A model generated the notes under the pieces. That model saw only the letters and a list, made by a program, of their open reading frames with translations. It ran no database searches and was not told the DNA's origin. Shown here piece by piece: positions 53,180 to 62,597 of a stretch of DNA of 64,000 bases; within the stretch, counting starts at the first letter, position 1, and each line of letters begins with the position of its first letter. Source of the stretch: an uncultured Desulfobacter sp. (lineage in GTDB: Bacteria; Desulfobacterota; Desulfobacteria; Desulfobacterales; Desulfobacteraceae). The translations under genes and the position numbers were made by a program. The stretch is taken from assembly GCF_963666145.1 (NCBI RefSeq), contig NZ_OY762614.1, positions 2,714,001-2,778,000 of the forward strand, in the 5' to 3' direction.

Positions 53180-54385
53180 TTGAACATACCCAAAAGGGCC
53201 ATTCTCCAGAAGGGACAGGGCAGAACCCGAAAACTGGCCAAGCTTAATTATATTTACGAGCGGGAATCCCGCTATTTTGCCCAGGTGGCTGAAAGCGTCA
53301 AGACTCTGGCGTTGAAAGAGATCCAGGACTTGGGAGGGAAAAACGCACAGCCGGTATTCCGGGGCATCTGGTTTGAAGCGGATAAATCCACATTTTATAA
53401 AATAGTCTATCTTTCCCGCCTGGCATCACGGGTGCTTGTGCCCCTGGCCGAATTTGAATGCACGGACAAGGATGACTTATATAAGGGTGCAAAAACAATC
53501 CGCTGGGAAGAATTCTTAAATCCCAAAAAAACCTTTTCCATCGCGTCCAACGTGTCTGAGTCACAGATCACCCACTCTAACTTTGCAGGATTAAGGGTCA
53601 AGGACGCCATTGCCGATTATTTCAGGGACAGGACAAACCGCAGGCCTTCAGTAAATACCCTGGACCCCTGGATCATGATCAATGTTCATGTACACAGAGA
53701 TCGGGCCACCATCTCCATTGACGCAGGTTCCGGCCCCTTACACAAACGAGGATACAGGGAGGACAGGGTTTCGGCCCCCATGCAGGAAACCGTGGCCGCA
53801 GCCATTATTGCCCTGAGCGATTGGCATGGAGAAAAACCCCTGCTTGATCCCATGTGCGGATCAGGGACACTTTTGTGCGAAGCCTTGATGCACTATAGCC
53901 GGATTCCGGCCCAGATTTTTCGTGAAGAGTTTGGATTTGAACGCCTGCCCGATTTTAATGCCAAGGAATGGGAAGCGGTGAAAGAAACCGCAGACAAAGC
54001 GATTCAGCCCTTACCCAAGGGGCTTATCCGGGGAAGCGATATAGACGAAACGGCCGTTGAAGCGACACGAACAAACCTGATGGGACTTCACCATGGCGGA
54101 GGAATTGATGTGGCGCTGTCGGATTTCAAAGATCTTGGGACGGTGGAAAATGCCGTCATCGTCACCAATCCCCCTTACGGCATCCGCATGGGCAAAGATC
54201 AGAACATGAAATTATTCTACAACGACCTTGGCCAGTTTTTAAAGGAAAAGTGCAAAAGCTGCACCGCCTATGTCTATTTCGGCGATCCGGGCTTTATCAA
54301 GCATGTGCCACTGGCGCCCTCATGGAAAAAAAATCTGGAAATCGGAGGATTAGATGGTAAGCTTGTAAAATACCAGCTATACTAG
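53180..54385 (+). CDS. THUMP-domain class I SAM-dependent RNA methyltransferase (RlmL/YpsC-like)
   Basis: A 401-residue RNA methyltransferase. An N-terminal THUMP/ferredoxin-like RNA-binding half (about 20-170) precedes the Rossmann methyltransferase with SAM motif LLDPMCGSGTLLCEAL (DPMCGSG), acidic SDID, and catalytic VTNPPYGIRMG (NPPYG), as in N2-guanine rRNA methylases of the RlmL N-terminal/YpsC group. It differs from bifunctional RlmKL by lacking a second methyltransferase domain. A TAG stop immediately upstream in frame forces the TTG start at 53180. It heads an operon with the receiver-PPDK fusion (31-bp gap) and the receiver-HDOD gene. Confidence 0.87.
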   Translation: MNIPKRAILQKGQGRTRKLAKLNYIYERESRYFAQVAESVKTLALKEIQDLGGKNAQPVFRGIWFEADKSTFYKIVYLSRLASRVLVPLAEFECTDKDDLYKGAKTIRWEEFLNPKKTFSIASNVSESQITHSNFAGLRVKDAIADYFRDRTNRRPSVNTLDPWIMINVHVHRDRATISIDAGSGPLHKRGYREDRVSAPMQETVAAAIIALSDWHGEKPLLDPMCGSGTLLCEALMHYSRIPAQIFREEFGFERLPDFNAKEWEAVKETADKAIQPLPKGLIRGSDIDETAVEATRTNLMGLHHGGGIDVALSDFKDLGTVENAVIVTNPPYGIRMGKDQNMKLFYNDLGQFLKEKCKSCTAYVYFGDPGFIKHVPLAPSWKKNLEIGGLDGKLVKYQLY

Positions 54386-54416
54386 TGTATAAAAAAATCC
54401 TCTTCCGGGAAAAATC

Positions 54417-57400
54417 ATGATGGCAGACGAAACAGGCGCGGATGCGCCTGCCAGAAAAATATATCATGAGCTCATGGGTTATAGGGTGGTGGATATCCTT
54501 CTGGTATCCAGCCCCTATGATGCGTTTATTATGGAAGAAGAGGGTCGGCTTTCAAACCGGATCATAGATCAGTATAAGGGGTTGAACCTGTCCAACCCTC
54601 CGAAACTGACCCTTGCATTTTCAGTCAAGGAAGCCTTTGAGCACCTTAAACGCAAACCCTTTGATCTGATCCTTTCAATACCGGGACTGGCCGGAATGGA
54701 TGTCTACGCATTCGGCAGGCAGGTGAAGGCTCAATATTCACAGATTCCATTTTACCTGCTGTTTCACAACACCTGCGATATTCATCACTATGCCGATACA
54801 GACCCGCAGGCCGCGGTTGACCGAACCTATATCTGGGGCGGAAAGGCCGACCTGCTGCTGGCCATCATAAAAAATTTTGAAGATGAAAAAAATGTGGCCT
54901 TTGACACACAGAACGCACAGGTCCGGGTGATTATAATGGTAGAGGATTCGCCCTTCCATTACTCGTCGCTGCTGCCGGTTCTGTACAAACATATCGTCGT
55001 CCAGACCCAGTCGGTGATGGATGACTCCATTAATGCAGAGCAAAGGATTTTAAAAAGACGGGGGCGGCCCAAACTCCTTTTGGCCCATGACTACGAACAG
55101 GCCATGACCCTGTTTGAACGTTACAAGCCATATGTCTTAAGCGTTTTCACGGATATGCGCTACGCCATAAACGGCGAGGAAGACCCCCAGGCCGGACGCA
55201 AACTTTTGAACCGGATCAAATCCGAAATCCCGGACCTGCCCACCCTGATCCTGAGTACCGAAGAAAAAAACCGAAACATTGCCGCCGACATATCCGCCCA
55301 GTTTATCAATAAAAATTCCAACAACCTGCATGACCAGATCAAAAGTTTTTTTGTCACCCATTTAGGGTTCGGGGCCTTTGTGTTTCGCATGCCGGACAAC
55401 AGTGAAATTGCCCGGGCATCCAACTTAAGGGAAATTGAAAAGCTGCTTCCCGATATCCCCAATGCATCCGTGCTCCACCATGCCAGACACAACGATTTTT
55501 CCAGATGGTTGCTTGCCCGCAGCGAAGTCGATTTTGCCTTAAGTCTTAAACCCTATACCATTAAAGATTTTTCCGACGCATCGGAAGTAAAGCGCTTTCT
55601 CATCGAATGCATCCGAGACCGGCGCAAGGACTCCCACCAGGGGCTTGTCATTGAATTTGATCCTGAAAAATTTGATTTGGATACGGATTTCATGAAAATC
55701 GGAACCGGATCATTAGGGGGAAAGGCAAGAGGTCTTGCGTTCATGTCCCATCAGCTGGGCATTGACCCAACGTTGAAACAAAAATTTCCGGACATTGACA
55801 TTAACATCCCCCAGACCTTTGTCATTGCCACGGACGGATTCAACATGTTTGTGGAAGAGAACCAGCTCTCCCAGCTCATAGAGCAGGATCAAATACCCGA
55901 TGACGCCCAGGTGGTAGAGCGATTTCTTCAAGCTGAACTGCCCCATTCGCTGAAAAAAAATTTAAGGGCGTATATTGAACATGTGCATTACCCCATTGCC
56001 GTCAGATCGTCGTCACTGTTTGAGGACGCCCATTACCAGCCTTTTGCAGGGCTGTATAAAACCTATATGCTGCCCAACTGCGACACAAGCACTGAAAAAC
56101 GTCTTAAACACCTAATTACGGCCGTAAAGCTGGTATATGCCTCAACCTACCTGAAAGCCCCGAGATCCTTTACCCGATCCACCATGCACCGGACCGAGGA
56201 TGAAGAGATGGCCGTGGTGCTCCAGCAGATCACCGGCACCCGGTATAAAAACTATTTTTATCCGTCCATCTCAGGGGTGGCCCAATCCTATAATTTTTAC
56301 CCCATCGGCCACCTCAACGCCGAAGACGGCATTTCCTACATTGCCCTGGGACTTGGAAAAATCGTCATGGGCGGCGAAAAAACCCTTCGGCTCTGCCCAA
56401 AGTACCCGCAATTTCTACCCCAGTTTTCCATGATTGATGACATTCTGGAAAACGCACAAAAACATTTTTACGTCCTGAAAATGGATGAAATCCCAACCCA
56501 TGAAAATTTTTTCGGTGTTGATGAAGATCCCTGTCTGACAAAGCTGGATGTAATTGATGCCAAGGATCATCCAGTGGTCCGGATGCTTTGCTCTTCTTAT
56601 AATATGCAGGATAACCGTATCCGGGACCGGTTTTCGGACAAGGAATTTCCAGTGGTCACCTTTGCCAATATTTTAAAATACAACACCTTTCCTTTGGCAG
56701 ATATTCTGGCTGAAGTCACGGCATTAGGTACCAGGTGGATGGGCGCATCGATGGAAGTGGAATTTTCCGTGGACCTGCCCGTTGAAGGTGTTCGCTCAAA
56801 ACCGCGCTTCTCTTTGCTGCAGATCCGACCCATGTGCCAATACAAGCAAAACCTTGGGGTAAACATTGAGCAAAAGGATATTCAAAACGCATTCTGCCAT
56901 TCCACCCTTTCCCTTGGAAACGGTGAATACAAAAATATCCGGGATATAGTGTATGTGGATCCCGGCACCTTTGAATCGGATAAAATGGCCTTGGTGGCAG
57001 GGGAGATCAACAAAATAAATGCCACTTTCAACGAATCCAGATCAAAATATGTACTCATCGGACCGGGGCGATGGGGATCATCGGACAGATGGCTGGGGAT
57101 TCCGGTATTATGGAGCGATATTTCCAACGTGGGCGTTATGGTGGAGACCACCATTGAAAGCGTCAAGGCCGATTTCTCCCAGGGATCTCATTTTTTTCAG
57201 AATATCACCTCCCTGGGCATTCCTTACATAACCGTACAAAACAAAGGCAATGATTTTATCAACTATGATTTTCTTGCCGACCGGGAACCTGTCACTACCA
57301 CCCGGTATTTAAAACACGTCCGCTTCGAAACCCCTGTAAAAATTCTTGTGGACGGCACAACCTCCCAGGCCGTGATCATGCAGGGTGTTGACGAATCCGG

Positions 57401-57437
57401 AACCAAAATCATGGATGACATTCCCATAATAAATTAA
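54417..57437 (+). CDS. Receiver-like / PPDK-N (PEP-synthase ATP-grasp) fusion protein of unknown function
   Basis: A 1006-residue soluble protein. Residues about 22-160 form a receiver-like domain whose acceptor position is Ser (DLILSIPG), so it is probably inactive. Residues about 168-315 form a more complete receiver: acidic pair Glu176/Asp177, candidate phospho-Asp246 in VFTDMRY and Lys299. From about 430 the protein follows the PEP-synthase/PPDK ATP-grasp domain (GSLGGKARGLAFM, PIAVRSSSLFEDAHYQPFAGLYKTY, GLGKIVMGGEK, MEVEF, LLQIRPM). It has neither the phospho-His (TSHxA) domain nor a PEP barrel. The last 190 residues (LIGPGRWGSSDRWLG) are unassigned. It is cotranscribed with a receiver-HDOD gene 16 bp downstream. 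A phosphorelay-controlled ATP-dependent enzyme is a guess. Confidence 0.8.
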   Translation: MMADETGADAPARKIYHELMGYRVVDILLVSSPYDAFIMEEEGRLSNRIIDQYKGLNLSNPPKLTLAFSVKEAFEHLKRKPFDLILSIPGLAGMDVYAFGRQVKAQYSQIPFYLLFHNTCDIHHYADTDPQAAVDRTYIWGGKADLLLAIIKNFEDEKNVAFDTQNAQVRVIIMVEDSPFHYSSLLPVLYKHIVVQTQSVMDDSINAEQRILKRRGRPKLLLAHDYEQAMTLFERYKPYVLSVFTDMRYAINGEEDPQAGRKLLNRIKSEIPDLPTLILSTEEKNRNIAADISAQFINKNSNNLHDQIKSFFVTHLGFGAFVFRMPDNSEIARASNLREIEKLLPDIPNASVLHHARHNDFSRWLLARSEVDFALSLKPYTIKDFSDASEVKRFLIECIRDRRKDSHQGLVIEFDPEKFDLDTDFMKIGTGSLGGKARGLAFMSHQLGIDPTLKQKFPDIDINIPQTFVIATDGFNMFVEENQLSQLIEQDQIPDDAQVVERFLQAELPHSLKKNLRAYIEHVHYPIAVRSSSLFEDAHYQPFAGLYKTYMLPNCDTSTEKRLKHLITAVKLVYASTYLKAPRSFTRSTMHRTEDEEMAVVLQQITGTRYKNYFYPSISGVAQSYNFYPIGHLNAEDGISYIALGLGKIVMGGEKTLRLCPKYPQFLPQFSMIDDILENAQKHFYVLKMDEIPTHENFFGVDEDPCLTKLDVIDAKDHPVVRMLCSSYNMQDNRIRDRFSDKEFPVVTFANILKYNTFPLADILAEVTALGTRWMGASMEVEFSVDLPVEGVRSKPRFSLLQIRPMCQYKQNLGVNIEQKDIQNAFCHSTLSLGNGEYKNIRDIVYVDPGTFESDKMALVAGEINKINATFNESRSKYVLIGPGRWGSSDRWLGIPVLWSDISNVGVMVETTIESVKADFSQGSHFFQNITSLGIPYITVQNKGNDFINYDFLADREPVTTTRYLKHVRFETPVKILVDGTTSQAVIMQGVDESGTKIMDDIPIIN

Positions 57438-57453
57438 TCATAAGGACGGATAC

Positions 57454-58803
57454 ATGAAAATTCTCATCGTGGATGACGAAACCATATCCAGAACAATTCT
57501 GCTCTCAAAAATGACGGACATGGGTACCTGCGTAGACGTGGACAACGCCAAAGATGCCCTGGCCGAAATTGACAAGGCAAAGGCCGAAGAGCAACCCTTT
57601 GATGTCATCACCCTTGATGTATCCATGCCCGTCATGGGCGGTCAGGAACTTCTCGAACACATCCGCAAACAAGAGGCCAAGGACAAAATCCCCAAAAACG
57701 AGTGGGTAAAAATTATAATGATCACAGCCCGGATGAACCTGGGCACAATCAAGGCCTGTATCAAAAGCGGGTGCAACGGATACCTGACAAAACCGGTAAG
57801 CCAGGTCCAGTTGATCCAAAGTCTGTCACAATTGGGTTTTGAGCCTGCTACCCCTGAAAAAACGGACAAAGAAAAAATGTCCCACAGCGACGCTGTAGCT
57901 GAGATCATCAAACGATTTTACTCGGGAAAAATTATGCTGCCCGTGTTCCCGAATATTGTCAAAGAAGTTGAGGCGGTTCTGGCCGGCAAAGACCCCTCTG
58001 TTGATGATCTGGTAAAAATCGTGGAAAAGGATATGGTAATCTCAAGCAAGCTGATTACCATTGCCAACTCCGCACTTTACAAAGGCATGGACGATGTCGA
58101 GAGCCTGAATGGCGCGCTGGTGAGGCTTGGTCTTAAAAACACCCTGGGCGTATGTTCAGCCCTTACAACAAAAAATCTTTTTAATTCAGACGATGAAGCC
58201 CTTAAAGGCGAAATGGAGAAACTCTGGATTCACTCCTTTGCTGTTGCCACTCTTGCAAGACGCCTAGCCGAAGAAACAGGCACTGAAAACCTGGAAACCC
58301 TTTTCCTGATGGGTCTGGTCCATGATATTGGAAAAATGCTTTTAATGAAAGTCTTTGTGGACATGTATCCGGACGTCCCCATCATAGATGAGGACCTGCA
58401 GCGTGTCATCCACGAAATCCACACCACCTTTGGCGGAGTTCTGCTGAAAAAAATGAACTTTTCCAAACAGATTATAAACATTGCCGAATTTCATCACTGG
58501 GAGCAGTTTGAACAAAAAGCAGACAAGGAATTGCTTTTGATCAGCCTTGCCGATGCTCTGGCCAAGGAATTTGAAGATCTCTTTTTTCCTAAAAAGGATG
58601 AAAGCAAAGCCCCTGAGTTAGAAGAAGGCGATATTACCCTGGAAGAAGAGGCAGACAATGACATCAAACTGGACCACGATCGAGTCATAAAATTTCTGTC
58701 CGACTTGTCTGCACTGAAAATTTTAGAGTTGGATCCTGAAAAAGTGTTTTCGATCATTGAGCAAATTTACCCCATGATCAAAAACACTTCCCGCGCATTC
58801 TGA
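57454..58803 (+). CDS. Response regulator with HDOD domain
   Basis: A 449-residue cytosolic protein. The N-terminal receiver (1 to about 128) has VDDE, phospho-Asp in VITLDVSMPVMGG, switch Thr in IMITARM and Lys in LTKPVS. The HDOD domain is at about 150-345 (MLPVFPNIVKEVEAVL, VISSKLITIANSALYKG, LMGLVHDIGKMLLM), followed by an acidic tail segment (about 385-410, rich in Glu/Asp). The HDOD part keeps HDIGK, resembling an HD-GYP or HD metal site, more than the paralogue at 37080 (HDVGL). It follows the receiver-PPDK fusion by 16 bp, and the two are presumably partners. Confidence 0.9.
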   Translation: MKILIVDDETISRTILLSKMTDMGTCVDVDNAKDALAEIDKAKAEEQPFDVITLDVSMPVMGGQELLEHIRKQEAKDKIPKNEWVKIIMITARMNLGTIKACIKSGCNGYLTKPVSQVQLIQSLSQLGFEPATPEKTDKEKMSHSDAVAEIIKRFYSGKIMLPVFPNIVKEVEAVLAGKDPSVDDLVKIVEKDMVISSKLITIANSALYKGMDDVESLNGALVRLGLKNTLGVCSALTTKNLFNSDDEALKGEMEKLWIHSFAVATLARRLAEETGTENLETLFLMGLVHDIGKMLLMKVFVDMYPDVPIIDEDLQRVIHEIHTTFGGVLLKKMNFSKQIINIAEFHHWEQFEQKADKELLLISLADALAKEFEDLFFPKKDESKAPELEEGDITLEEEADNDIKLDHDRVIKFLSDLSALKILELDPEKVFSIIEQIYPMIKNTSRAF

Positions 58804-58820
58804 TGCCCGAACCGGGCATC
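58802..58820 (+). terminator. Perfect hairpin at the end of the receiver-HDOD operon
   Basis: GATGCCCG (58802-58809) and CGGGCATC (58813-58820) form an 8-bp GC-rich stem with a 3-nt loop that overlaps the stop codon. It lacks a T-run, so termination would be weak; mRNA stabilisation is equally possible. Confidence 0.45.
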
Positions 58821-59149
58821 AGGCATTGAAAATATTACTCAAGCATGCACGGTTCATCTAACAGCCTTTAAATATTGTCTGTTTCTCCAGATAAATATAA
58901 ATTCATTTTCATGTCCGGGTAAAAACAATTCATATTTTCAGATCAAATATTTTTCTTAACGACTTAATATAATTATTATAAAATATATAAGATGGTCATA
59001 TAAACAGGGAACAATGGATGACAAACCTGAAAACATAACTATATTTATCTAATAAAAATTGCCCGATAATGCACACCAAAGCAACAACCTATTTTTAGAT
59101 AGAACCCAGCTGCTTTCGATTTATGGAATCAGAAACAAGGAATATGACC
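58821..59149. other. AT-rich region upstream of the AraC gene
   Basis: No gene was recognised. It is very AT-rich around 58970-59000, with many possible -10 boxes. The only firm element is AAGGAA at 59138-59143, the ribosome site used to place the AraC start at 59150. Confidence 0.4.
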
Positions 59150-60085
59150 ATGGATAGCAACAATACAAACTCAGCAGAGATGCAAAAAAAAATGAATATT
59201 GCATCTAAAAAGCTTGCAAAAAGTATTGCCGGATGGACAGGGGATAAAAACCAAGTGGATACAAAAATTCCAGGACTCAGATTCAGCCGGTGGACCATGC
59301 CCACAGAACCGACGAGCTATACACTTGAATCAAGTATCTGCCTGGTCGCCCAGGGAAGTAAACGCGTCCTGTTAGGAGAAGACGCCTACGCATATGACGC
59401 GACCCGGTTCCTGATCACATCTGTGGACCTGCCGGTGGTGGCCAACATCGTTGAGGCCAGTTGCGAAAAACCCTACCTGGGTTTGATATTGGAACTTGAT
59501 TTGAAAGAAATTTCCCAACTCATCGTAGACAGCGGTCTGCCGGCAACCCGTTCCGGGCAGGCGCAAAAAGGAATGGCTGTAAGCCGGCTCTCATTGCCCC
59601 TGCTTGATACGTTTCAGCGCCTGGTGGATCTTCTGACAGAAGAAGAAAATATCAAAATCCTTGGGCCGCTCATCAAGCGGGAAATCTTTTTTCGCCTGCT
59701 CACTTCGGATCAAGGACCCAGACTTCAACAAATTGCGGCGTCGGGAAGTCACAGCCATCAGATTTCCCAGGCCATCACCTGGCTGAAAAAAAATTATACC
59801 CGCCCCCTGCGTGTAAACGATCTGGCGTCCAACGCCGGTATGAGCAAATCGGCTTTTCACACCCATTTTAAGGTGATGACCTCAATGACACCCCTGCAAT
59901 TTCAAAAACGGCTACGCCTCAATGAAGCCCGACGACTGATGCTCACAGAAAACCTGGATGCCCTGAGCGCAACATTCAAGGTGGGGTATGAAAGCGCCTC
60001 GCAGTTCAGCCGCGAATACAGCCGCCTGTTCGGCGCTCCGCCGTTGCGTGATATCAATCGTTTGCGTCAGACCGCTTCGGCGTAA
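59150..60085 (+). CDS. AraC-family transcriptional regulator with AraC_N domain
   Basis: A 311-residue DNA-binding protein. The N-terminal AraC_N-type cupin (about 30-190; SICLVAQGSKRVLLGEDAYAYDATRFLITSVDLPV, in parts) is followed by two C-terminal HTH motifs (NDLASNAGMSKSAFHTHFK; LRLNEARRLM ... FKVGYESASQFSREYSRLFG). ATG 59150 is preferred because AAGGAA ends 6 bp upstream; ATG 59123 and 59144 are in frame but lack a site. It is convergent with icd, and no obvious target is next to it. Members of this group often control redox or alcohol/aldehyde genes; the target here is unknown. Confidence 0.87.
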   Translation: MDSNNTNSAEMQKKMNIASKKLAKSIAGWTGDKNQVDTKIPGLRFSRWTMPTEPTSYTLESSICLVAQGSKRVLLGEDAYAYDATRFLITSVDLPVVANIVEASCEKPYLGLILELDLKEISQLIVDSGLPATRSGQAQKGMAVSRLSLPLLDTFQRLVDLLTEEENIKILGPLIKREIFFRLLTSDQGPRLQQIAASGSHSHQISQAITWLKKNYTRPLRVNDLASNAGMSKSAFHTHFKVMTSMTPLQFQKRLRLNEARRLMLTENLDALSATFKVGYESASQFSREYSRLFGAPPLRDINRLRQTASA

Positions 60086-60091
60086 AGAAAA

Positions 60092-60131
60092 TAAAAAAAA
60101 CCCAGCCACCAAAATAATTTTGGCGGCTGGG
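60092..60131 (-). terminator. Rho-independent terminator of icd
   Basis: On the reverse strand a 15-bp stem (CCCAGCCGCCAAAAT with ATTTTGGTGGCTGGG, one G-U pair) is followed by nine Ts. It lies 37 bp after the icd stop and 15 bp beyond the convergent AraC gene. Confidence 0.9.
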
Positions 60132-60167
60132 CTTAAAAACCTCAGTTGATTGACTTAAGCGCCATGC

Positions 60168-62384
60168 TTAGGCGTTATCAACGATTGCATTCATTGTTGC
60201 GGAAGGTCTCATTGCAGCAGTAGTCTTGGCGAAATCAATGTGGTAGTAACCACCGATATCAACAGGTTTGCCCTGTGCAGCCAAAAGCTCGTCAGCAATT
60301 TTCTTTTCGTTTTCTTTCATGGCTGCAGCAACTTTTGCAAATCTTGCTTTCAATGCGGCATCGTCATCCTGTGCGGCAAGGGCTTCTGCCCAGTACATTG
60401 CCAGATAGAAATGGCTGCCTCTGTTGTCAATTTCATTGACTTTACGAGAGGGGTTCTTTCCTTCCTGCAGGAATTTGGTGTTGGCTATACCCAGTGCCTT
60501 GGCATATACTTTAGCAGTGGCATTGCCTTTGTTTCCAATGTATTCCAAAGATTCGGCAAAGGCCAGGAATTCACCTAGGGAATCCCATCTTAAATGACCT
60601 TCTTCCAGGAACTGCTGGATGTGTTTCGGAGCAGATCCGCCAGCACCGGTCTCAAAAAGTCCGCCACCTGCCATCAAAGGAACGATGGAAAGCATTTTAG
60701 CACTGGTACCAAGCTCAAGAATGGGGAACAAATCGGTCAGGTAATCCCTTAAAACGTTACCGGTAGCACCAATGGTATCCAGAGTTTGTCTTACACGACC
60801 GCAAGAGTAGGTGCACGCTTCAGGCGGTGCCATAATCTTAATTTCCAGACCGGATGTGTCATTATCCGGCAGGTATTTTTCAACTTTTTTAATCAGCTCG
60901 GCATCATGGGCTCTATTGCTGTCCAGCCAGAAAATAACCGGGAAACCAGTCAGTCTGCCACGGTTAACAGCCAGTTTGACCCAGTCCTGAATCGGAGCGT
61001 CTTTAACCTGGCACATTCTGAAAACATCGCCTTCTTCAACAGGGCGTTCAAGCAGAACGTTGCCGGCAGTATCGACAACCTTAACGGTTCCGGCTGCGGG
61101 GATTTCAAATGTTTTGTCATGTGATCCGTATTCCTCAGCTTTTTTAGCCATCAGACCAACATTCTGTACGGTACCCATGGTGGCGGGATTAAACGCGCCG
61201 TTCTTCTTGCAGTCTTCAATGGTGGCCTGGAAAACACCGGCATAGGCTCTGTCAGGAATCATGGCCAGGGTGTCATAAGCTTTTCCATCGGCACCCCACA
61301 TTTTTCCGGAGTTACGAATCATTGCGGGCATGGAAGCATCGATGATTACGTCACTGGAAACGTGCAGGTTGGTGATGCCTTTGTCGGAGTTAACCATGGC
61401 CAGCGGCGGTCTTTTTGCATAGCAAGCCTGGATGTCGGCTTCGATTTCGGCTTTTTTGTCGGCAGGAAGGGTTTCAAGTCTGGCATAAAGATCGCCAAGA
61501 CCCATATTGGGGTTAACACCGATCTCTTTGAAAATGCCTGCATGTTTATCAAAAACTTCCTGGAAGTAAACATAAACAATGTGGCCGAAAAAGATCGGAT
61601 CAGAAACCTTCATCATGGTTGCTTTAAGATGGGCTGACAGAAGAACGCCGCGGTCTTTGGCTTCCTTAATTGATTTGGCAACATAGGCACGCAGGGCTTT
61701 TTTGCTCATTACGCATGCATCAATCACTTCGGCAGCTTCCAGGTCAAGCTTGTCTTTAAGAACAGTTGTTGATCCGTCAGCGCCGGCCAGTTCGATCTTA
61801 ACGGTGCATGCGCTTTCAACAGTTGTTGCAATTTCAGTTCCGTAGTAGTCGCCTTCGGTCATGGAAGCAACGTCGGTTTTGGAGTCGGCAGACCATTCAC
61901 CCATGGAGTGGGGATTCTTCTTGGCGAATTCTTTAACCGCTACAGCAGCTCTACGATCGGAGTTACCTTCCCTCAATACAGGGTTAACGGCAGAACCAAG
62001 GTTCTTGGAATATTGGGCTTTGATAGCTTCTTCTTCGGCATTTTTGGGTTCATCAGGGTAATCGGGAACGTTGTATCCAGCAGCCTGTAATTCTTTGATG
62101 GCGCCTTTCAACTGAGGAACAGAAGCACTGATGTTTGGAAGTTTGATAATGTTTCCGTCCGGAGATTTGGCAAGCTCGCCCAAAAACGCCAGATCATCAG
62201 ATACTTTCTGATCGTCTTTCAGGCGGTCAGACCAGTTCGCTGCAACTCTGCCGGCCAAAGAGATATCTCTGAGTTCGACTTCAATATCAGATCCCTTAAG
62301 ATAAGAGTTAACAATGGGAAGCAAAGAATGAGTTGCTAATAAAGGTGCTTCATCGGTTCTAGTCCATCTAATTGTTTCAGTCAT
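60168..62384 (-). CDS. icd: Isocitrate dehydrogenase, NADP-dependent, monomeric type
   Basis: A 738-residue single-chain enzyme that oxidatively decarboxylates isocitrate to 2-oxoglutarate with NADP. Length and motifs match the monomeric class (Azotobacter and Corynebacterium type): MTETIRWTRTDEAPLLATHS at the start, NLHVSSDVIIDASMPAMIRNSGKMWG, IPDRAYAGVF, WLDSNRAHD, and LGTSAKMLSIVPLMAGGGLFETGAGGSAPKH near the active site (shown in parts). The ATG at 62384 is chosen because AGAGGAA lies 6 bp upstream; an earlier start to 62426 has no site. It feeds the kor complex. The upstream region carries several palindromes. Confidence 0.96.
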   Translation of the reverse strand: MTETIRWTRTDEAPLLATHSLLPIVNSYLKGSDIEVELRDISLAGRVAANWSDRLKDDQKVSDDLAFLGELAKSPDGNIIKLPNISASVPQLKGAIKELQAAGYNVPDYPDEPKNAEEEAIKAQYSKNLGSAVNPVLREGNSDRRAAVAVKEFAKKNPHSMGEWSADSKTDVASMTEGDYYGTEIATTVESACTVKIELAGADGSTTVLKDKLDLEAAEVIDACVMSKKALRAYVAKSIKEAKDRGVLLSAHLKATMMKVSDPIFFGHIVYVYFQEVFDKHAGIFKEIGVNPNMGLGDLYARLETLPADKKAEIEADIQACYAKRPPLAMVNSDKGITNLHVSSDVIIDASMPAMIRNSGKMWGADGKAYDTLAMIPDRAYAGVFQATIEDCKKNGAFNPATMGTVQNVGLMAKKAEEYGSHDKTFEIPAAGTVKVVDTAGNVLLERPVEEGDVFRMCQVKDAPIQDWVKLAVNRGRLTGFPVIFWLDSNRAHDAELIKKVEKYLPDNDTSGLEIKIMAPPEACTYSCGRVRQTLDTIGATGNVLRDYLTDLFPILELGTSAKMLSIVPLMAGGGLFETGAGGSAPKHIQQFLEEGHLRWDSLGEFLAFAESLEYIGNKGNATAKVYAKALGIANTKFLQEGKNPSRKVNEIDNRGSHFYLAMYWAEALAAQDDDAALKARFAKVAAAMKENEKKIADELLAAQGKPVDIGGYYHIDFAKTTAAMRPSATMNAIVDNA

Positions 62385-62447
62385 GTTTATTCCTCTGTTG
62401 AAGTTTAGGTTTAAAACATCTAACACTATTATGTTAAGATAAAGGAC

Positions 62448-62471
62448 GGTTCAAATAGTTCACTTTGAACC
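62448..62471 (-). promoter_or_regulatory. 8-8-8 palindrome overlapping a possible icd -35 box
   Basis: GGTTCAAA and TTTGAACC flank 8 bp. On the reverse strand the left arm includes TTGAAC, followed 15 bp later by CATAAT, about 40 bp upstream of icd. An operator over the promoter would fit this spacing. Confidence 0.4.
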
Positions 62472-62572
62472 TAACTCCTTCCATCTTGCAAACACAAACG
62501 GCGGTTTAACCAGCCATGAGCAGTTCACCCATAACATACAAACAATACTTAGGTTTCAACGGTCTGACTCAA

Positions 62573-62597
62573 TTTGTTCTTGTGCACAAAGAACAAA
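62573..62597. promoter_or_regulatory. 25-bp operator-like palindrome
   Basis: TTTGTTCTT (62573-62581) and AAGAACAAA (62589-62597) are perfect inverse arms around GTGCACA, with TTGTGCACAA itself palindromic in the middle. It lies near the centre of the icd/hydroxyacid dehydrogenase intergenic region. Confidence 0.45.
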
